Shown in pieces: positions 1 to 9,563 of a stretch of DNA of 64,000 nucleotides. The notes beneath the pieces are model-generated. The model did no database searches and was not told where the DNA came from. It was given only the letters and a program-made list of their open reading frames with translations. Origin of the DNA: Pythium myriotylum (lineage: Eukaryota; Oomycota; Peronosporomycetes; Pythiales; Pythiaceae); NCBI GenBank assembly GCA_023091665.1, contig JALJCQ010000011.1, positions 2,542,001 to 2,606,000 of the forward strand, written 5' to 3'. Each line of letters starts with the position of its first letter. Within the stretch, counting starts at the first letter, position 1. Position numbers and translations under genes: made by a program.

Positions 1-1767
1 CGACTCGCCTGTCACCATCGACTCGTCCACTGAGCTCTCGCCCTCCACGACGACGCCATCCGTCGGCACGCGAGCACCGGGCAGCACCTTGAGTAAGTCG
101 CCTCGTTCTACGAGCAGCACATCGATGCTAGTTTCACGGCGTCCGTCGAGCAGGATCGCTGTCTTGGCCTGGATCTTGAGCAGCGCGTCGACGCTGTGGG
201 ATGCTCTCGCTTTAACGATTTTCTCGATGTAGCGACCTAGCAAAATTAGCGTGACGAGCAACGCGGTAACCTCAAAGAATGTTTCTTCGTTGGCCTTGGA
301 GACGGCAGTGGCACCAAAAACCGCGATTGCAAGCGTCACGACCGAGAAGACGTAGGCCGAGATAGAGCTGAGCGAGATGAGCACGTCCATTGTAACGCGC
401 GAGCCGAAGCGCAACGCCAGGTATGCGCTCTCGTGGATCGGATACGCGATCACTAGCAGAATCGGCGTCGAGCACACGAGCCCCACAATGTCCTGCCACG
501 TGAGTCCTTGAATGACCTCGCTTGCAAACGCGTGCTGGACGCTAGCCGAAAGCACCGGAACAACGTACTGGACAAAAGCGATCGGGGTCGTCAGTATGCA
601 GCTCCAGACGAGATAGCGAGCAAACTTGGCGGCTTCTTCCTCCTCATTAACGATAGCTTGCGGGCGTGGCGAGCACACGAGAACGTGGGCGCCGCCAAGC
701 GAGCCCGAGAGCTTTTGCACGAGCGTGCGAGCACCCAGTTCGTCGGGATCATACTCGACGAGCACACTGGTCTGGGCTACGTTTTTGCGGATCTTATCGA
801 CGTACTCGCGCACGCCTGTGACTCCTTGGACACTAACGAGAGCCTGCTGAATCTGCAGGAGATTCTCGCCTTCGACTGACAGCACGATTCTCGTCAGCGA
901 CTCACTGGGCATGGGCGTGGCTGTGAAGCCGAGTGTCGTCACAAGCGTCTCGACCTCCGTAGGAGAGAGAATCTTGGGGTCGTAGTCCACCACGCCACGG
1001 CTCGTGAGCAAGCTCACGTTGACGCCGACGACGCCCGGCTGCGCGGCCAGGAAGCCCTCGATGCGCGTGCAGCAGCCCGTGCACGTCATGCCGCCGATGC
1101 TAAGCCGCACAGTCTCAACGTCGCCACTCGGTGCAGCCTTGGTCGAGGGACACGCGGCCTTTGTCGCTGCGCAGGCTGACTTCTTAGACGAGCAGCATGA
1201 CTTGATCTCACTCGCCGGCGCGACGGCCACCTGCTTGGGCGCGCAGCACGCGCTGGCGCTCGAGCAGCAAGACGCCTCCTGGATCGGCTTGGGCTTGGAG
1301 CACGACGCCGTCTCCTCTTCTCCCTTTGGACCACAACACGACGCTCTCTCTTCGTTCACCTTTGAACCACAACACGAACTCGCCTCTTCTTTCTTCGTTG
1401 AGTCACAGCACGATGTCGATGTCTTCTCCGTTGGCTCGCAACACGACGTCGTCTTTTCAATCACCTTCGAGTCACAGCATGACGTGGTCTGCTCCTCCAC
1501 CTTCGACCCACAGCACGACGTTGTGTCCTCCTTTGGCTTGCAACTCGATGGCTTCGTCGCTTCCTCCACGGTTGAACCACAGCAGGATCCTCTCGCCTCC
1601 ATGGACGAGACCTTCTGGTCTCCGCTCTTGGTCGCTTCCGTCGACGCAGCTCCACTCGCACAGCTCGTGGCCTGGCCTTCACTCCCACCGGCGCAGCATG
1701 TCGCCTCCTGCGAAGCCGCAGGTGTCGGAGCCTCGCTCTGCTTCGCTGCTTTCTTCTTGCGCGCCAT
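1..1767 (-). CDS. Copper-transporting P1B-type ATPase, N-terminal part (runs off left edge)
   Basis: The minus strand is open for 589 codons from an ATG at 1767 to the window edge. The first ~190 residues are a low-complexity tail with about ten SCC-type cysteine pairs spaced roughly 12 residues apart among Lys/Glu/Thr/Ser. A canonical HMA domain follows (GGMTCTGC near 1080-1110), then a second HMA-like fold without the CxxC, hydrophobic segments, and the actuator domain ending in VDESMVTGES at the edge. The CPC, DKTGT and hinge motifs would lie outside the window. P1B ATPases of this type export or sequester Cu(I). It is divergent from the EGF-like gene at 2121 and is a different gene from the copper ATPase at 5246. 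Family is firm; metal specificity is inferred. Confidence 0.85.
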   Translation of the reverse strand, partial: MARKKKAAKQSEAPTPAASQEATCCAGGSEGQATSCASGAASTEATKSGDQKVSSMEARGSCCGSTVEEATKPSSCKPKEDTTSCCGSKVEEQTTSCCDSKVIEKTTSCCEPTEKTSTSCCDSTKKEEASSCCGSKVNEERASCCGPKGEEETASCSKPKPIQEASCCSSASACCAPKQVAVAPASEIKSCCSSKKSACAATKAACPSTKAAPSGDVETVRLSIGGMTCTGCCTRIEGFLAAQPGVVGVNVSLLTSRGVVDYDPKILSPTEVETLVTTLGFTATPMPSESLTRIVLSVEGENLLQIQQALVSVQGVTGVREYVDKIRKNVAQTSVLVEYDPDELGARTLVQKLSGSLGGAHVLVCSPRPQAIVNEEEEAAKFARYLVWSCILTTPIAFVQYVVPVLSASVQHAFASEVIQGLTWQDIVGLVCSTPILLVIAYPIHESAYLALRFGSRVTMDVLISLSSISAYVFSVVTLAIAVFGATAVSKANEETFFEVTALLVTLILLGRYIEKIVKARASHSVDALLKIQAKTAILLDGRRETSIDVLLVERGDLLKVLPGARVPTDGVVVEGESSVDESMVTGES

Positions 1768-2099
1768 CGTGCAATGGAGACCGTCGGAGGGAGACGGATC
1801 TTTGAGGCCAGAAAGGCGCGTGCCTGAGTTGAGTCATCATTTACACAACCGGTTCCGCGTCGGTATCCATGGATGGCTTCAACGTCCTCCGCTCTGCTGG
1901 CTCGATGATGGCCGTGAGGTGTCGAGGAAGAGGTCACGACAAGCACAGAGAAACGAGTGGGTCAAAACAGGTAGGTAGAAGGTGGTTATCTCGCTGAATG
2001 GCGTCGTCGGTTTTGTCCTGCAACGGCCCAGGGCCGTTCGCATAACCCCCCGAGCGGCTCAAACGGCTAAGCCCAGCAGCAGTGCAACGACCCAACCAT

Positions 2100-2106
2100 T
2101 CATTTT
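2100..2106 (+). promoter_or_regulatory. Oomycete initiator-like motif (TCATTTT)
   Basis: TCATTTT fits the YCAYTYY initiator consensus of oomycete promoters and is followed by pyrimidine-rich sequence. It lies 15 nt before the ATG at 2121, which would give a very short 5' UTR. The match is short, so this is a plausible start site rather than a demonstrated one. Confidence 0.35.
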
Positions 2107-2120
2107 CCATTCGATCGACT

Positions 2121-2837
2121 ATGCAGCTCGTCTCGCTCGTGCTTCTTGTGGCTGCGACACTGGTGGACTCGGCCTCGGCTGCTAACATTGGGGACATGTG
2201 CACGGATGGCCAATGTGGCCAAAACTCTCTTTGTGTCCCGGTCATCAACGATCTAGGAATTGAAATCAAGATGTGTGCGCCAAACACCATAGATTACCCG
2301 GCGTGTGGGGGTAAAGTGCCTGGGCGCTGTCCACCGGACGGACCTGATGTTCACGACGCCCACTGCGCGTTCGTGGATGATGTCAAATTGATGCAGCTCC
2401 AGTTCGGGTACGAAAGCAAGAGAGGCCAGTACAAGTGCGTGAGCAAAAAGCAGTGCGAAACTTGGTCAGTCAAAATGATCATGTGCAACTTTCCCGACTG
2501 TCGGAGTGAGATCAACAACAAGATTTGCACCGGCAATGGAACATGCACTTACACGTATGGAACGGCTTCTAAGGATACCGAGTCGAGGTGCATGTGCAAC
2601 GACGGCTACACGGGAACACATTGCGAGGATGTCGACGTAAACCTCGGCACAAGCTCTTGTAAGAAGATGAAGGCCGGTGGTTTCGGTTGCACAATACCCA
2701 CGTGTGAATCGGGCTGTTACAAAGGAGTGTGCAAGGAGGTGGAGCGGGGGAAACAGTCGGCTTGCTTTTGTCCGTTAAATACTGAAGTGTTGTGTCCAGG
2801 CCAGCCACAAAACTGCTCCATGTGCGCGAAACTCTGA
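2121..2837 (+). CDS. Secreted EGF-like cysteine-rich protein
   Basis: This encodes 238 residues. The ATG at 2121 is chosen because it opens directly into a typical signal peptide (about residues 1-20, ending SASA). The mature part is cysteine-rich throughout, with one EGF-like module around residues 150-180 (a CTGNGTC core, then CMCNDGYTGTHC) and further Cys-rich units near the C-terminus. No transmembrane segment or GPI-type tail is obvious, so it should be secreted or sit at the cell surface. Such proteins occur widely in oomycetes as adhesin-like or wall-associated proteins; no specific function can be assigned. It has no intron and diverges from the copper ATPase gene at 1767. Confidence 0.75.
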   Translation: MQLVSLVLLVAATLVDSASAANIGDMCTDGQCGQNSLCVPVINDLGIEIKMCAPNTIDYPACGGKVPGRCPPDGPDVHDAHCAFVDDVKLMQLQFGYESKRGQYKCVSKKQCETWSVKMIMCNFPDCRSEINNKICTGNGTCTYTYGTASKDTESRCMCNDGYTGTHCEDVDVNLGTSSCKKMKAGGFGCTIPTCESGCYKGVCKEVERGKQSACFCPLNTEVLCPGQPQNCSMCAKL

Positions 2838-3249
2838 GTCTGGTGCGGTAGCGCCGTAGGCTTCCCGTTCTCGACTTTTCTTGTCTTCGGACATCCAACA
2901 TAAGACACAGCTAGTGCTGACAGCTCACTGAGACGAGCTGGCACTCTGAAGAACTGGGCCACAGGCTCCCACAAAATCAAATAAATATGTTCAACTCGGT
3001 ATCTTTCGTCATCTTGAGATCACAGTCATGTTGGTCAGATGCGAGGCAGGTACCTGGTAGCTTGACTTCGTACTTGGAATTCGAAGTTTACCCTCGTTGG
3101 ATACGGCCACCAACGAGTCTAATGCGAACATCCTGACGATCAAGGTGCTGAGGCCTGATGAACTTGTACTGTACCAAAACAACTCGCAGTCCAGACTCAT
3201 ATAGAAAGACTGGTCGACTCATCATTCAGTAGTATCACGGAGATGTCAT
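2838..3249. other. Intergenic stretch, no gene seen
   Basis: This holds the 3' flank of the EGF-like gene (+) and of the RbfA-like gene (-), which converge here. The open frames in it are short and resemble no family. AATAAATA at about 2980-2987 could be part of a polyadenylation signal for the + gene. Confidence 0.4.
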
Positions 3250-4506
3250 CTATTTGAATCGATCCAGCCAAGCCATTTCCCGGTCGAACAACGCTCGAGA
3301 CTCGTCGTTCCTGGTCTCTTTGTATCGCTTGAACTGAACGATCGGAGAGTACTATGTTTAACAGATTCCATCAAAACTTGGATCTCCACCACGAACGGCA
3401 ATGACATGGTTCTGCTTACCTTCAGGTTGAGATGGCGCGTGACCGACATGCGGAAGAACTTCTCAAGCTTCTCGAGACGCTTCTGCACTCCCTCAGCCTT
3501 CTTCTTCGCGATAATTTGGTTCTCCGAGTTGCGGCGAGCTGGTTCCCAGTACAAAACGATTCTTCTGAGATCCGGAGATACGCTTGCTTCGACCAGGTGC
3601 GCAAACACGTCCGTCTCCATCAGGTCCGAGTCTTCTAACAAGAGGTTCTGCACGTAACCCAACACTGTCAACTCAATGCGCTCCTGACGATGCGACACGC
3701 GCTCGGCATCAAACTTCTTGGTCTTCTTCTCTAGCGGTGCGGCGATCTTGGTCTCTGCAAACATAACATTAGTGAGAAACGCTCCCTTTATGTCTGGTGC
3801 TCTTTGGAAGACGCACTTGGGATGGCCATTCCTTCCGCGTTCTTGCCTCCTCGCGGCTTTGTCGCATCAAATTCGTCCAGCATCTTCAACAACCGCTTCT
3901 TGGGGATACGCTCGGCGCGGTCCACCTCGTCCTCGTCGTCGTCGGCCTCGTCATCGTCACTCTCAGCATCTCGAATGGCCGCGTCGTCTTCGCGAACGAG
4001 CCGCCGGCCAAAGTCCTTGGACCCGAGCGTGAACAGCTCCTCGACACCTTCCAGAAACTCCTCCATCTCCTGGTCGTGCTCCTCCTCGTCGTCGTCGTCG
4101 TCCACGGCATCCGCGAGCAAGTTCGGGTTTTCTTCCAGCTCGTCCTTCGTAAAGAACGTCGCTTTCTTCTTGGACTTGGCCACGACCGCGCTTTCTTCGT
4201 CGTCGCTCTCGCCGTCACTGCGATCCTGCAATACCATCGATTACCAACGCACGTGAGCCAGGGGAGGCGTCCACGACCCAGACACGACGCTCGCCGGTCG
4301 AGCGCACGCACCTCGAAGGCACTCGGCTTGGCTGCTGCGGCTCGCGCGACGCGGCCTCCGCGGCGGCTCTGGCGCGCCAGCGCAGCGGGCGACGCGTGGA
4401 AACGCCTCGCGACCGGCGCGGCGCTCGCTCGGCGCACAGCCGTCGCCAGCAGCGCGCGCAGTCCGACGGCCGCCACCATGCTCATCTTCCGAGCAGCTCC
4501 AACCAC
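3250..4506 (-). CDS. Mitochondrial ribosome-binding factor A (RbfA-like)
   Basis: I read four exons: 4506-4312, 4225-3817, 3754-3420 and 3351-3250, all joined at GT-AG sites in frame (about 346 residues). Exon 1 encodes an Arg/Ala-rich presequence ending RRFHASPAA, typical of mitochondrial import. Exon 2 is a very acidic linker with long Asp/Glu runs. Exon 3 carries the RbfA KH-like core, with VSPDLRRIVLYWEP as the diagnostic strand. The last exon ends in YSPIVQFKRY, matching the RbfA C-terminal strand. Bacterial and organellar RbfA mature the small ribosomal subunit 3' region. An ATG at 4485 is an alternative start. The acidic insertion makes it longer than bacterial RbfA (about 130 residues). 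Confidence 0.75.
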
Positions 4507-5245
4507 TGATGAGATCCGGGGTCGCCAAGCTACTGGATTAGGTTAGTGGAATCGGTCAAGTTCAGCGCCGGTGGGAAATTCAGTTGCCCACTCTCTAGGT
4601 TGGCGGTTGGATCCAGCTTGGGCCCAAGGTGGCGTCGATCTCACGGCATCCAGCCGTGGATCTCGCCAATCAAGAGCTACAGACTCACTGATGAGTCCGA
4701 AGTGGGGGATCCCGGCACTTCCACCACTTCCCTCAAGTCCAGCAACGTCCTGGGTCGACTAGGCTCCCGCCAGCCTAGCATACCTAGAATTAGTTGATTG
4801 ACAATGCTCGGCGCAACAGCAACGAGGAGCAGTTTAGTGACATCGCCAACTCAGAGGTGCTCTAATATGGCGCTCGAGCCTATTGTTGACATGAAAAGCT
4901 TCACCCATGTCAACAATCTCCGTTTGGATCTATTGAATGTGGCAGTTCGTGGCACTCGATCCGCTCTTCACGACCAACGGCGTTGGATGCGCTCGAGTCG
5001 CACGTAGCGCGTGGAAAGATCCAACTCCACAGGTACCCACGCGCCCAAAAGATCGCTCGCCGCGCACTATTCTGCTCCATCTTCGATCCCTTCCCCCGCG
5101 AGAATGCCAGGATGCTCCAATCTAGATCCTTCTAATAAAAGCCGTTTCGAACCTAGAAAGACCATCACTCTGCACTCCCCAGCAGCTCTTCTACAGTCAG
5201 AGGTGAGGGGGAAGGAAGGAGCTGCTCGGCAGTCGCGATTCCGCC
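4507..5245. other. Divergent intergenic region, no gene seen
   Basis: This is a shared upstream region between the RbfA-like gene (-) and the multi-HMA copper ATPase (+). Only short frames without recognisable domains are present, and I see no repeat or RNA gene. It presumably holds both promoters, but I cannot point to a specific element. Confidence 0.4.
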
Positions 5246-8200
5246 ATGTCTCGAGCAAGCGCCGCGTCCACCGAAGTCTTCACGGACGGCGTCTGCGTGT
5301 CCGAGGACGAGGACGTGCCCTCGCTCTCGTCCTCGCAGCGTCGGCGCGACGACGACCGCGTCGTCTTCCTCATCATCCCCAAGCTCACGGCCGACGAGAG
5401 CGCGTCGCTCGTCGTCGGTGCGCTCGCCGACGCCAGCGGCGTGCGCGACGTGCAGATCGATCTCCACGAGAAGCTCGTGCGCATTGAGCTCGTCAGTCGC
5501 GTGCAAGAGCAGGACGAGATCGAGCTCGCCGAGGTCGTGCGCCAGGCCACGCCGCATAAGCTCGCGGCGTACCCGGTCTGGCAGCACCTCGACCGCGTCG
5601 TCAAGCTCAAAGTGGACGGCATGCGCTGCATGACCAACTGCGGCTCGCAGGTCATCCGCGCGCTGGAAAAGTTCCCCGGCGTGCTCCACATCCACATTGA
5701 CTCCAAGTCGAAAGAGGCCGACGTGACGCTCGCCAAGGGCTCGACGGTGACTGAGGTCGACCTCATCAAGTGCATCCGCGCGGCGAACCCGCGCTTCGAC
5801 GCGTTCGTCGCCAAGGACTCGCACGGCAAGCGCGAGCACGCGAACAGCTTGCCCGGCGCCGTGCTGCTCGACATTGACGGCATGAACTGCGACGACTCGT
5901 GCGCCAAGAAGATCGAGGCCAAGCTCAACGCGGCCGAGGGCGTGATCGAGTCCACGGTCGACTTTGCCAACAAGCGAGCAACAGTCTTCCTGGAACCAGA
6001 CTGTCCTCTCACGGAGCCGGATCTGGTGGACGTGGTCAAGAGTGTCTGCACGTCGTGCCACGCGTCGTTGTACCAGCCGTTCAGTGGCTCGCGCGAAGTT
6101 TTGCTCACGGTCGAAGGCATGAGCTGCGCTGCTAATTGCGCGCGAAAAGTGCAGACGGCGCTGAACGAAGCCTCCGGTGTAATGAAGGCGACCGTCGACT
6201 TCAAGAGCAAGCTCGCCCACGTCTACCTGGAGCCAGGGAGCCGTCTGAACGAGGCGGATCTCGTCGACATCGTCAAGTCGGCTGGGACCAAGTTTTCTGC
6301 AAGCGTCTTCGAGCCTTCGTCCGAGCCGCGGTCGGTCTTGCTCCAAGTGAATGGCATGAGTTGCGCCAAAAACTGCGCGCGTAAAGTGCAGACTGCGCTG
6401 AGCAAGGTGCCTGGAGTCTCCAGTGCCGTTGTGGACTTCCCCACGAAGCTCGCGGCAGTGAACCTTGAGGCTGGCAGCCGCCTGACCGACACCGACCTGC
6501 TCGAGGCTGTTCAGTCGGCTGGAGCCAAGTTCAGCGCTGTTGTCGTGCCGTCGACGCGCCAGGTCACCCTGGAAGTGACTGGTATGAGCTGTGCAAAGAA
6601 CTGCGCGCGTAAAGTCCAGACGGCACTTCGCGACGCCGATGGTGTCGTGAGTGCGGACGTCGACTTCCCCACGAAGCTTGCGCACGTCGAAGTCGATGGC
6701 AGCAGTGGACTCACTGATGACGATCTCATCGGTATCGTGAAAAGTGCTGGCCCCAAGTTTAACGCATCGGTCTCGAGCTCGCTGAAAGAGCCTCGTCCAG
6801 CAGCAGTTGTCGAGGTGAAGCCGAAGCCCGTCGCTGTGATCGCGACGTCGCCAAAAAAGGTCTTGAAACCGAAGGATCCACCGAAGAAGAGTGCCAGCAA
6901 GACGTCGGAATCGTGTTGCACGACTTCGGCAGATACTTCTGGTGCTGTCGCCGTCTCAATCAATGGCCACGCTCAGGAAGACATCGCCGAAGCCTCGCTC
7001 CTGATCGGTGGTATGACATGCAACTCATGTGCCAACTCTGTGGAAGGTGCATTGAAGCTCCTACCAGGTGTGAAGTCGGCCGTGGTCAACTTCGCAACCG
7101 AGAAAGCGACCGTCCGTTTCGATCGCGACATCGTTGGTATCCGCACGCTCATCGAAAACGTCGAGATGATTGGTTATGACGCGTCCTTTGTGACGCAAGA
7201 CGATGCGCAGAAAGCGCTCGGCGATCAGCGCGCTAAGGAGATCGCTCGCTACCACACCGACTTCTTTGTTGCGACACTGTTCACGTTCCCAATCATGCTA
7301 ATCATGATGGTGCTCGACAATATCGGTCCGATCAGCCACGGGCTCATGGCGCCGCTCTATCGTGGCGTTACGTGGATGGCATTCCTTGTGTTCTTGCTTT
7401 CGACGCCCGTGCAGTTCTACTCCGCTCGCCGCTTCCACGTGGACGCATGGAAGGGCCTTCAAAACCGCATGCTTGGCATGTCCTTCCTCGTGTCAATGGG
7501 CTCGAATGCCTCGTACTTTTACGGAGTCTTCAGCCTGATCCGCAGCATTGTGCTCAACGACATGAGCGTTGCGAACCCCGACATGTTCATGACTTCGTCC
7601 ATGCTCATCGCATTCGTCGTGCTCGGTAAGTACCTCGAGGCTGTGGCCAAGGGTAAGACGTCCGAGGCACTCGGTAAGCTCCTTGAGCTCCAGGCCAAGT
7701 CAGCCAACGTGCTCATCTTCGATGCGTCGGGCAAGAAGGTTGTCGAAGAGAAAGTTGTTCCGATCGAGTTGGTGCAACGTGGCGACATCCTTAAGGTTGT
7801 CCGTGGCTCGTCTATCCCGGCTGACGGCGTCGTCGTATACGGCGAAGGCCGCGTGGATGAGGCCATGCTGACGGGCGAGTCCAAGACCATCAAGAAGGTG
7901 GTCGGTGACAAGGTCATGGGTGCGACCGTGAACGTCGATGGGCTCTTCCACATGAAGGTCACGGGAATCGGCAGTGACACGGCGCTGAGCCAGATCATCC
8001 GTCTCGTGGAAGATGCGCAGACCTCCAAGGCGCCGATCCAGGCCTACGCTGACTACGTGGCCTCGCTCTTCGTGCCGACGGTGCTCGTGCTCTCGTTCAT
8101 CACATTCCTTGTGTGGTACATTCTCAGTGTGGCCGACGCCATCCCGGTGGGATGGATCCCGCCCACCGACAGCCGCTTCGTGTTCGCGTTCAACTTCGGC

Positions 8201-9406
8201 ATCGCGACGCTGGTTGTGGCGTGTCCGTGTGCCCTGGGTCTCGCCACACCGACTGCCGTGATGGTCGGTACGGGCGTCGGCGCCAAGCACGGCGTACTCA
8301 TCAAGGGCGGCGAGCCACTTGAAGTCGCGCACAGTGTCAACACGATCCTCTTCGACAAGACAGGCACGCTCACGGTCGGTGCACCGGTCGTGACTGACAT
8401 GGTCGTGCTGAGCAGTGGCATGAGCTCGAAGGAGTTGATCTACCTGGCCGGTTCGGCCGAGCTCAACAGCGAGCACCCGCTCAGCAAGGCCATCATCGAC
8501 TACGCTAAGTTCATCTGCCCGACGCTCGAGCAGCCTACGAGCTTCAGCGGCGTCTCGGGGCGCGGTATTGCGTGCCAGGTGGACGGCAAGAGTATCGTGA
8601 TCGGTAACCGGGAGTGGATGGTGGACAACGGGCTCCAGCGACTCGACAGCATCGTGGGTCAGCAGGCGACCATCACGTTCCAGAATGCTGGGAAGACCTC
8701 GATCTACATGGGCGTCGACGGTGAGCTTGCCGCAGTCTTCGGTGTCGCCGACGCACCGCGTCCTGAGGCCGTGCGCACGATTCGCAAGCTTAAGCAGATG
8801 GGCGTCGAGGTGTGGATGGTCACAGGCGACAACCGCCGCACAGCCATCACGATCGCCGATCAGCTCGGCATCAGTCGACGCCACGTCATGGCTGAGGTCA
8901 TCCCGTCCGACAAGGCTTCCAAAGTTAAAGAGCTGCAAAGCACTGGTCGCATCGTCGCGATGGTTGGTGATGGCATCAATGACTCGCCAGCACTCGCACA
9001 GGCCAACTTGGGCGTCGCGATCGGTGCCGGCACCGAGATCGCCGTGGAGACGGCCAACATGGTGCTCATGAAGTCGAGTCTCTGGGACGTGATCACGGCG
9101 CTCGACCTCTCACGCACGATCTTTAACCGCATCCGCCTCAATTACGTCTGGGCACTGGGCTACAACTGCCTGCTCGTGCCGCTGTCGGCAGGCGTGCTCT
9201 ACCCTTTTGGTGTTAGCATTCCGCCCATGTTCGCCGGCGCTGCGATGGCCATGTCCTCCGTCTCGGTGGTCACGTCGTCGCTGCTGCTGCGCAACTACTC
9301 GCCGCCGGTCATGCCCACAACTTACGCCGTTGACGAGGGCAAGTCGATCCTCTTCCGCCGGCCGTCCGAGTCCACACCGCTGCTCGCATCCAGCAGCATG
9401 AAGTAA
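5246..9406 (+). CDS. Copper-transporting P1B-type ATPase with seven HMA-like repeats
   Basis: A single 1,386-residue ORF of the ATP7/CCC2/CopA family that pumps Cu(I) across membranes using ATP. The first ~650 residues hold seven ferredoxin-like HMA repeats: the first lacks cysteines, the next five have a C-x3-C loop (GMRCMTNC, GMNCDDSC, GMSCAANC, then GMSCAKNC twice), and only the last has canonical GMTCNSC. A KPK-rich linker separates repeats 6 and 7. The catalytic half has the VDEAMLTGES actuator, CPCALG in the ion-binding helix (about 8220-8240), DKTGTLT (about 8355), SEHPLSKAI, and GDGINDSPAL (about 8965). The ATG at 5246 is in CGCCATG context. No introns. Localisation (Golgi, vacuole or plasma membrane) cannot be read from the sequence. 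Confidence 0.92.
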   Translation: MSRASAASTEVFTDGVCVSEDEDVPSLSSSQRRRDDDRVVFLIIPKLTADESASLVVGALADASGVRDVQIDLHEKLVRIELVSRVQEQDEIELAEVVRQATPHKLAAYPVWQHLDRVVKLKVDGMRCMTNCGSQVIRALEKFPGVLHIHIDSKSKEADVTLAKGSTVTEVDLIKCIRAANPRFDAFVAKDSHGKREHANSLPGAVLLDIDGMNCDDSCAKKIEAKLNAAEGVIESTVDFANKRATVFLEPDCPLTEPDLVDVVKSVCTSCHASLYQPFSGSREVLLTVEGMSCAANCARKVQTALNEASGVMKATVDFKSKLAHVYLEPGSRLNEADLVDIVKSAGTKFSASVFEPSSEPRSVLLQVNGMSCAKNCARKVQTALSKVPGVSSAVVDFPTKLAAVNLEAGSRLTDTDLLEAVQSAGAKFSAVVVPSTRQVTLEVTGMSCAKNCARKVQTALRDADGVVSADVDFPTKLAHVEVDGSSGLTDDDLIGIVKSAGPKFNASVSSSLKEPRPAAVVEVKPKPVAVIATSPKKVLKPKDPPKKSASKTSESCCTTSADTSGAVAVSINGHAQEDIAEASLLIGGMTCNSCANSVEGALKLLPGVKSAVVNFATEKATVRFDRDIVGIRTLIENVEMIGYDASFVTQDDAQKALGDQRAKEIARYHTDFFVATLFTFPIMLIMMVLDNIGPISHGLMAPLYRGVTWMAFLVFLLSTPVQFYSARRFHVDAWKGLQNRMLGMSFLVSMGSNASYFYGVFSLIRSIVLNDMSVANPDMFMTSSMLIAFVVLGKYLEAVAKGKTSEALGKLLELQAKSANVLIFDASGKKVVEEKVVPIELVQRGDILKVVRGSSIPADGVVVYGEGRVDEAMLTGESKTIKKVVGDKVMGATVNVDGLFHMKVTGIGSDTALSQIIRLVEDAQTSKAPIQAYADYVASLFVPTVLVLSFITFLVWYILSVADAIPVGWIPPTDSRFVFAFNFGIATLVVACPCALGLATPTAVMVGTGVGAKHGVLIKGGEPLEVAHSVNTILFDKTGTLTVGAPVVTDMVVLSSGMSSKELIYLAGSAELNSEHPLSKAIIDYAKFICPTLEQPTSFSGVSGRGIACQVDGKSIVIGNREWMVDNGLQRLDSIVGQQATITFQNAGKTSIYMGVDGELAAVFGVADAPRPEAVRTIRKLKQMGVEVWMVTGDNRRTAITIADQLGISRRHVMAEVIPSDKASKVKELQSTGRIVAMVGDGINDSPALAQANLGVAIGAGTEIAVETANMVLMKSSLWDVITALDLSRTIFNRIRLNYVWALGYNCLLVPLSAGVLYPFGVSIPPMFAGAAMAMSSVSVVTSSLLLRNYSPPVMPTTYAVDEGKSILFRRPSESTPLLASSSMK

Positions 9407-9563
9407 CTGATCTTCACATCACACGTCGCAGAAAAGCTAATATGCCTCTGCAGATCAACTAGGCTAGATATAATGATTCCACAAAAGCGCATTTTTTTAC
9501 ATGGTTCCACTTAAGTTAACTGTGAGCAGCTACGGCCGTTGATGATTGGCAGGCCCACGAGAA

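Noticed and set aside
3886..4506. 206-codon minus frame at the RbfA-like gene
   Set aside because: It reads through the first intron into the wrong frame; the spliced model explains both the targeting peptide and the acidic exon.
7700..8938. 412-codon minus frame opposite the copper ATPase
   Set aside because: His/Arg/Asp-rich composition mirrors ATPase codons; no motif.
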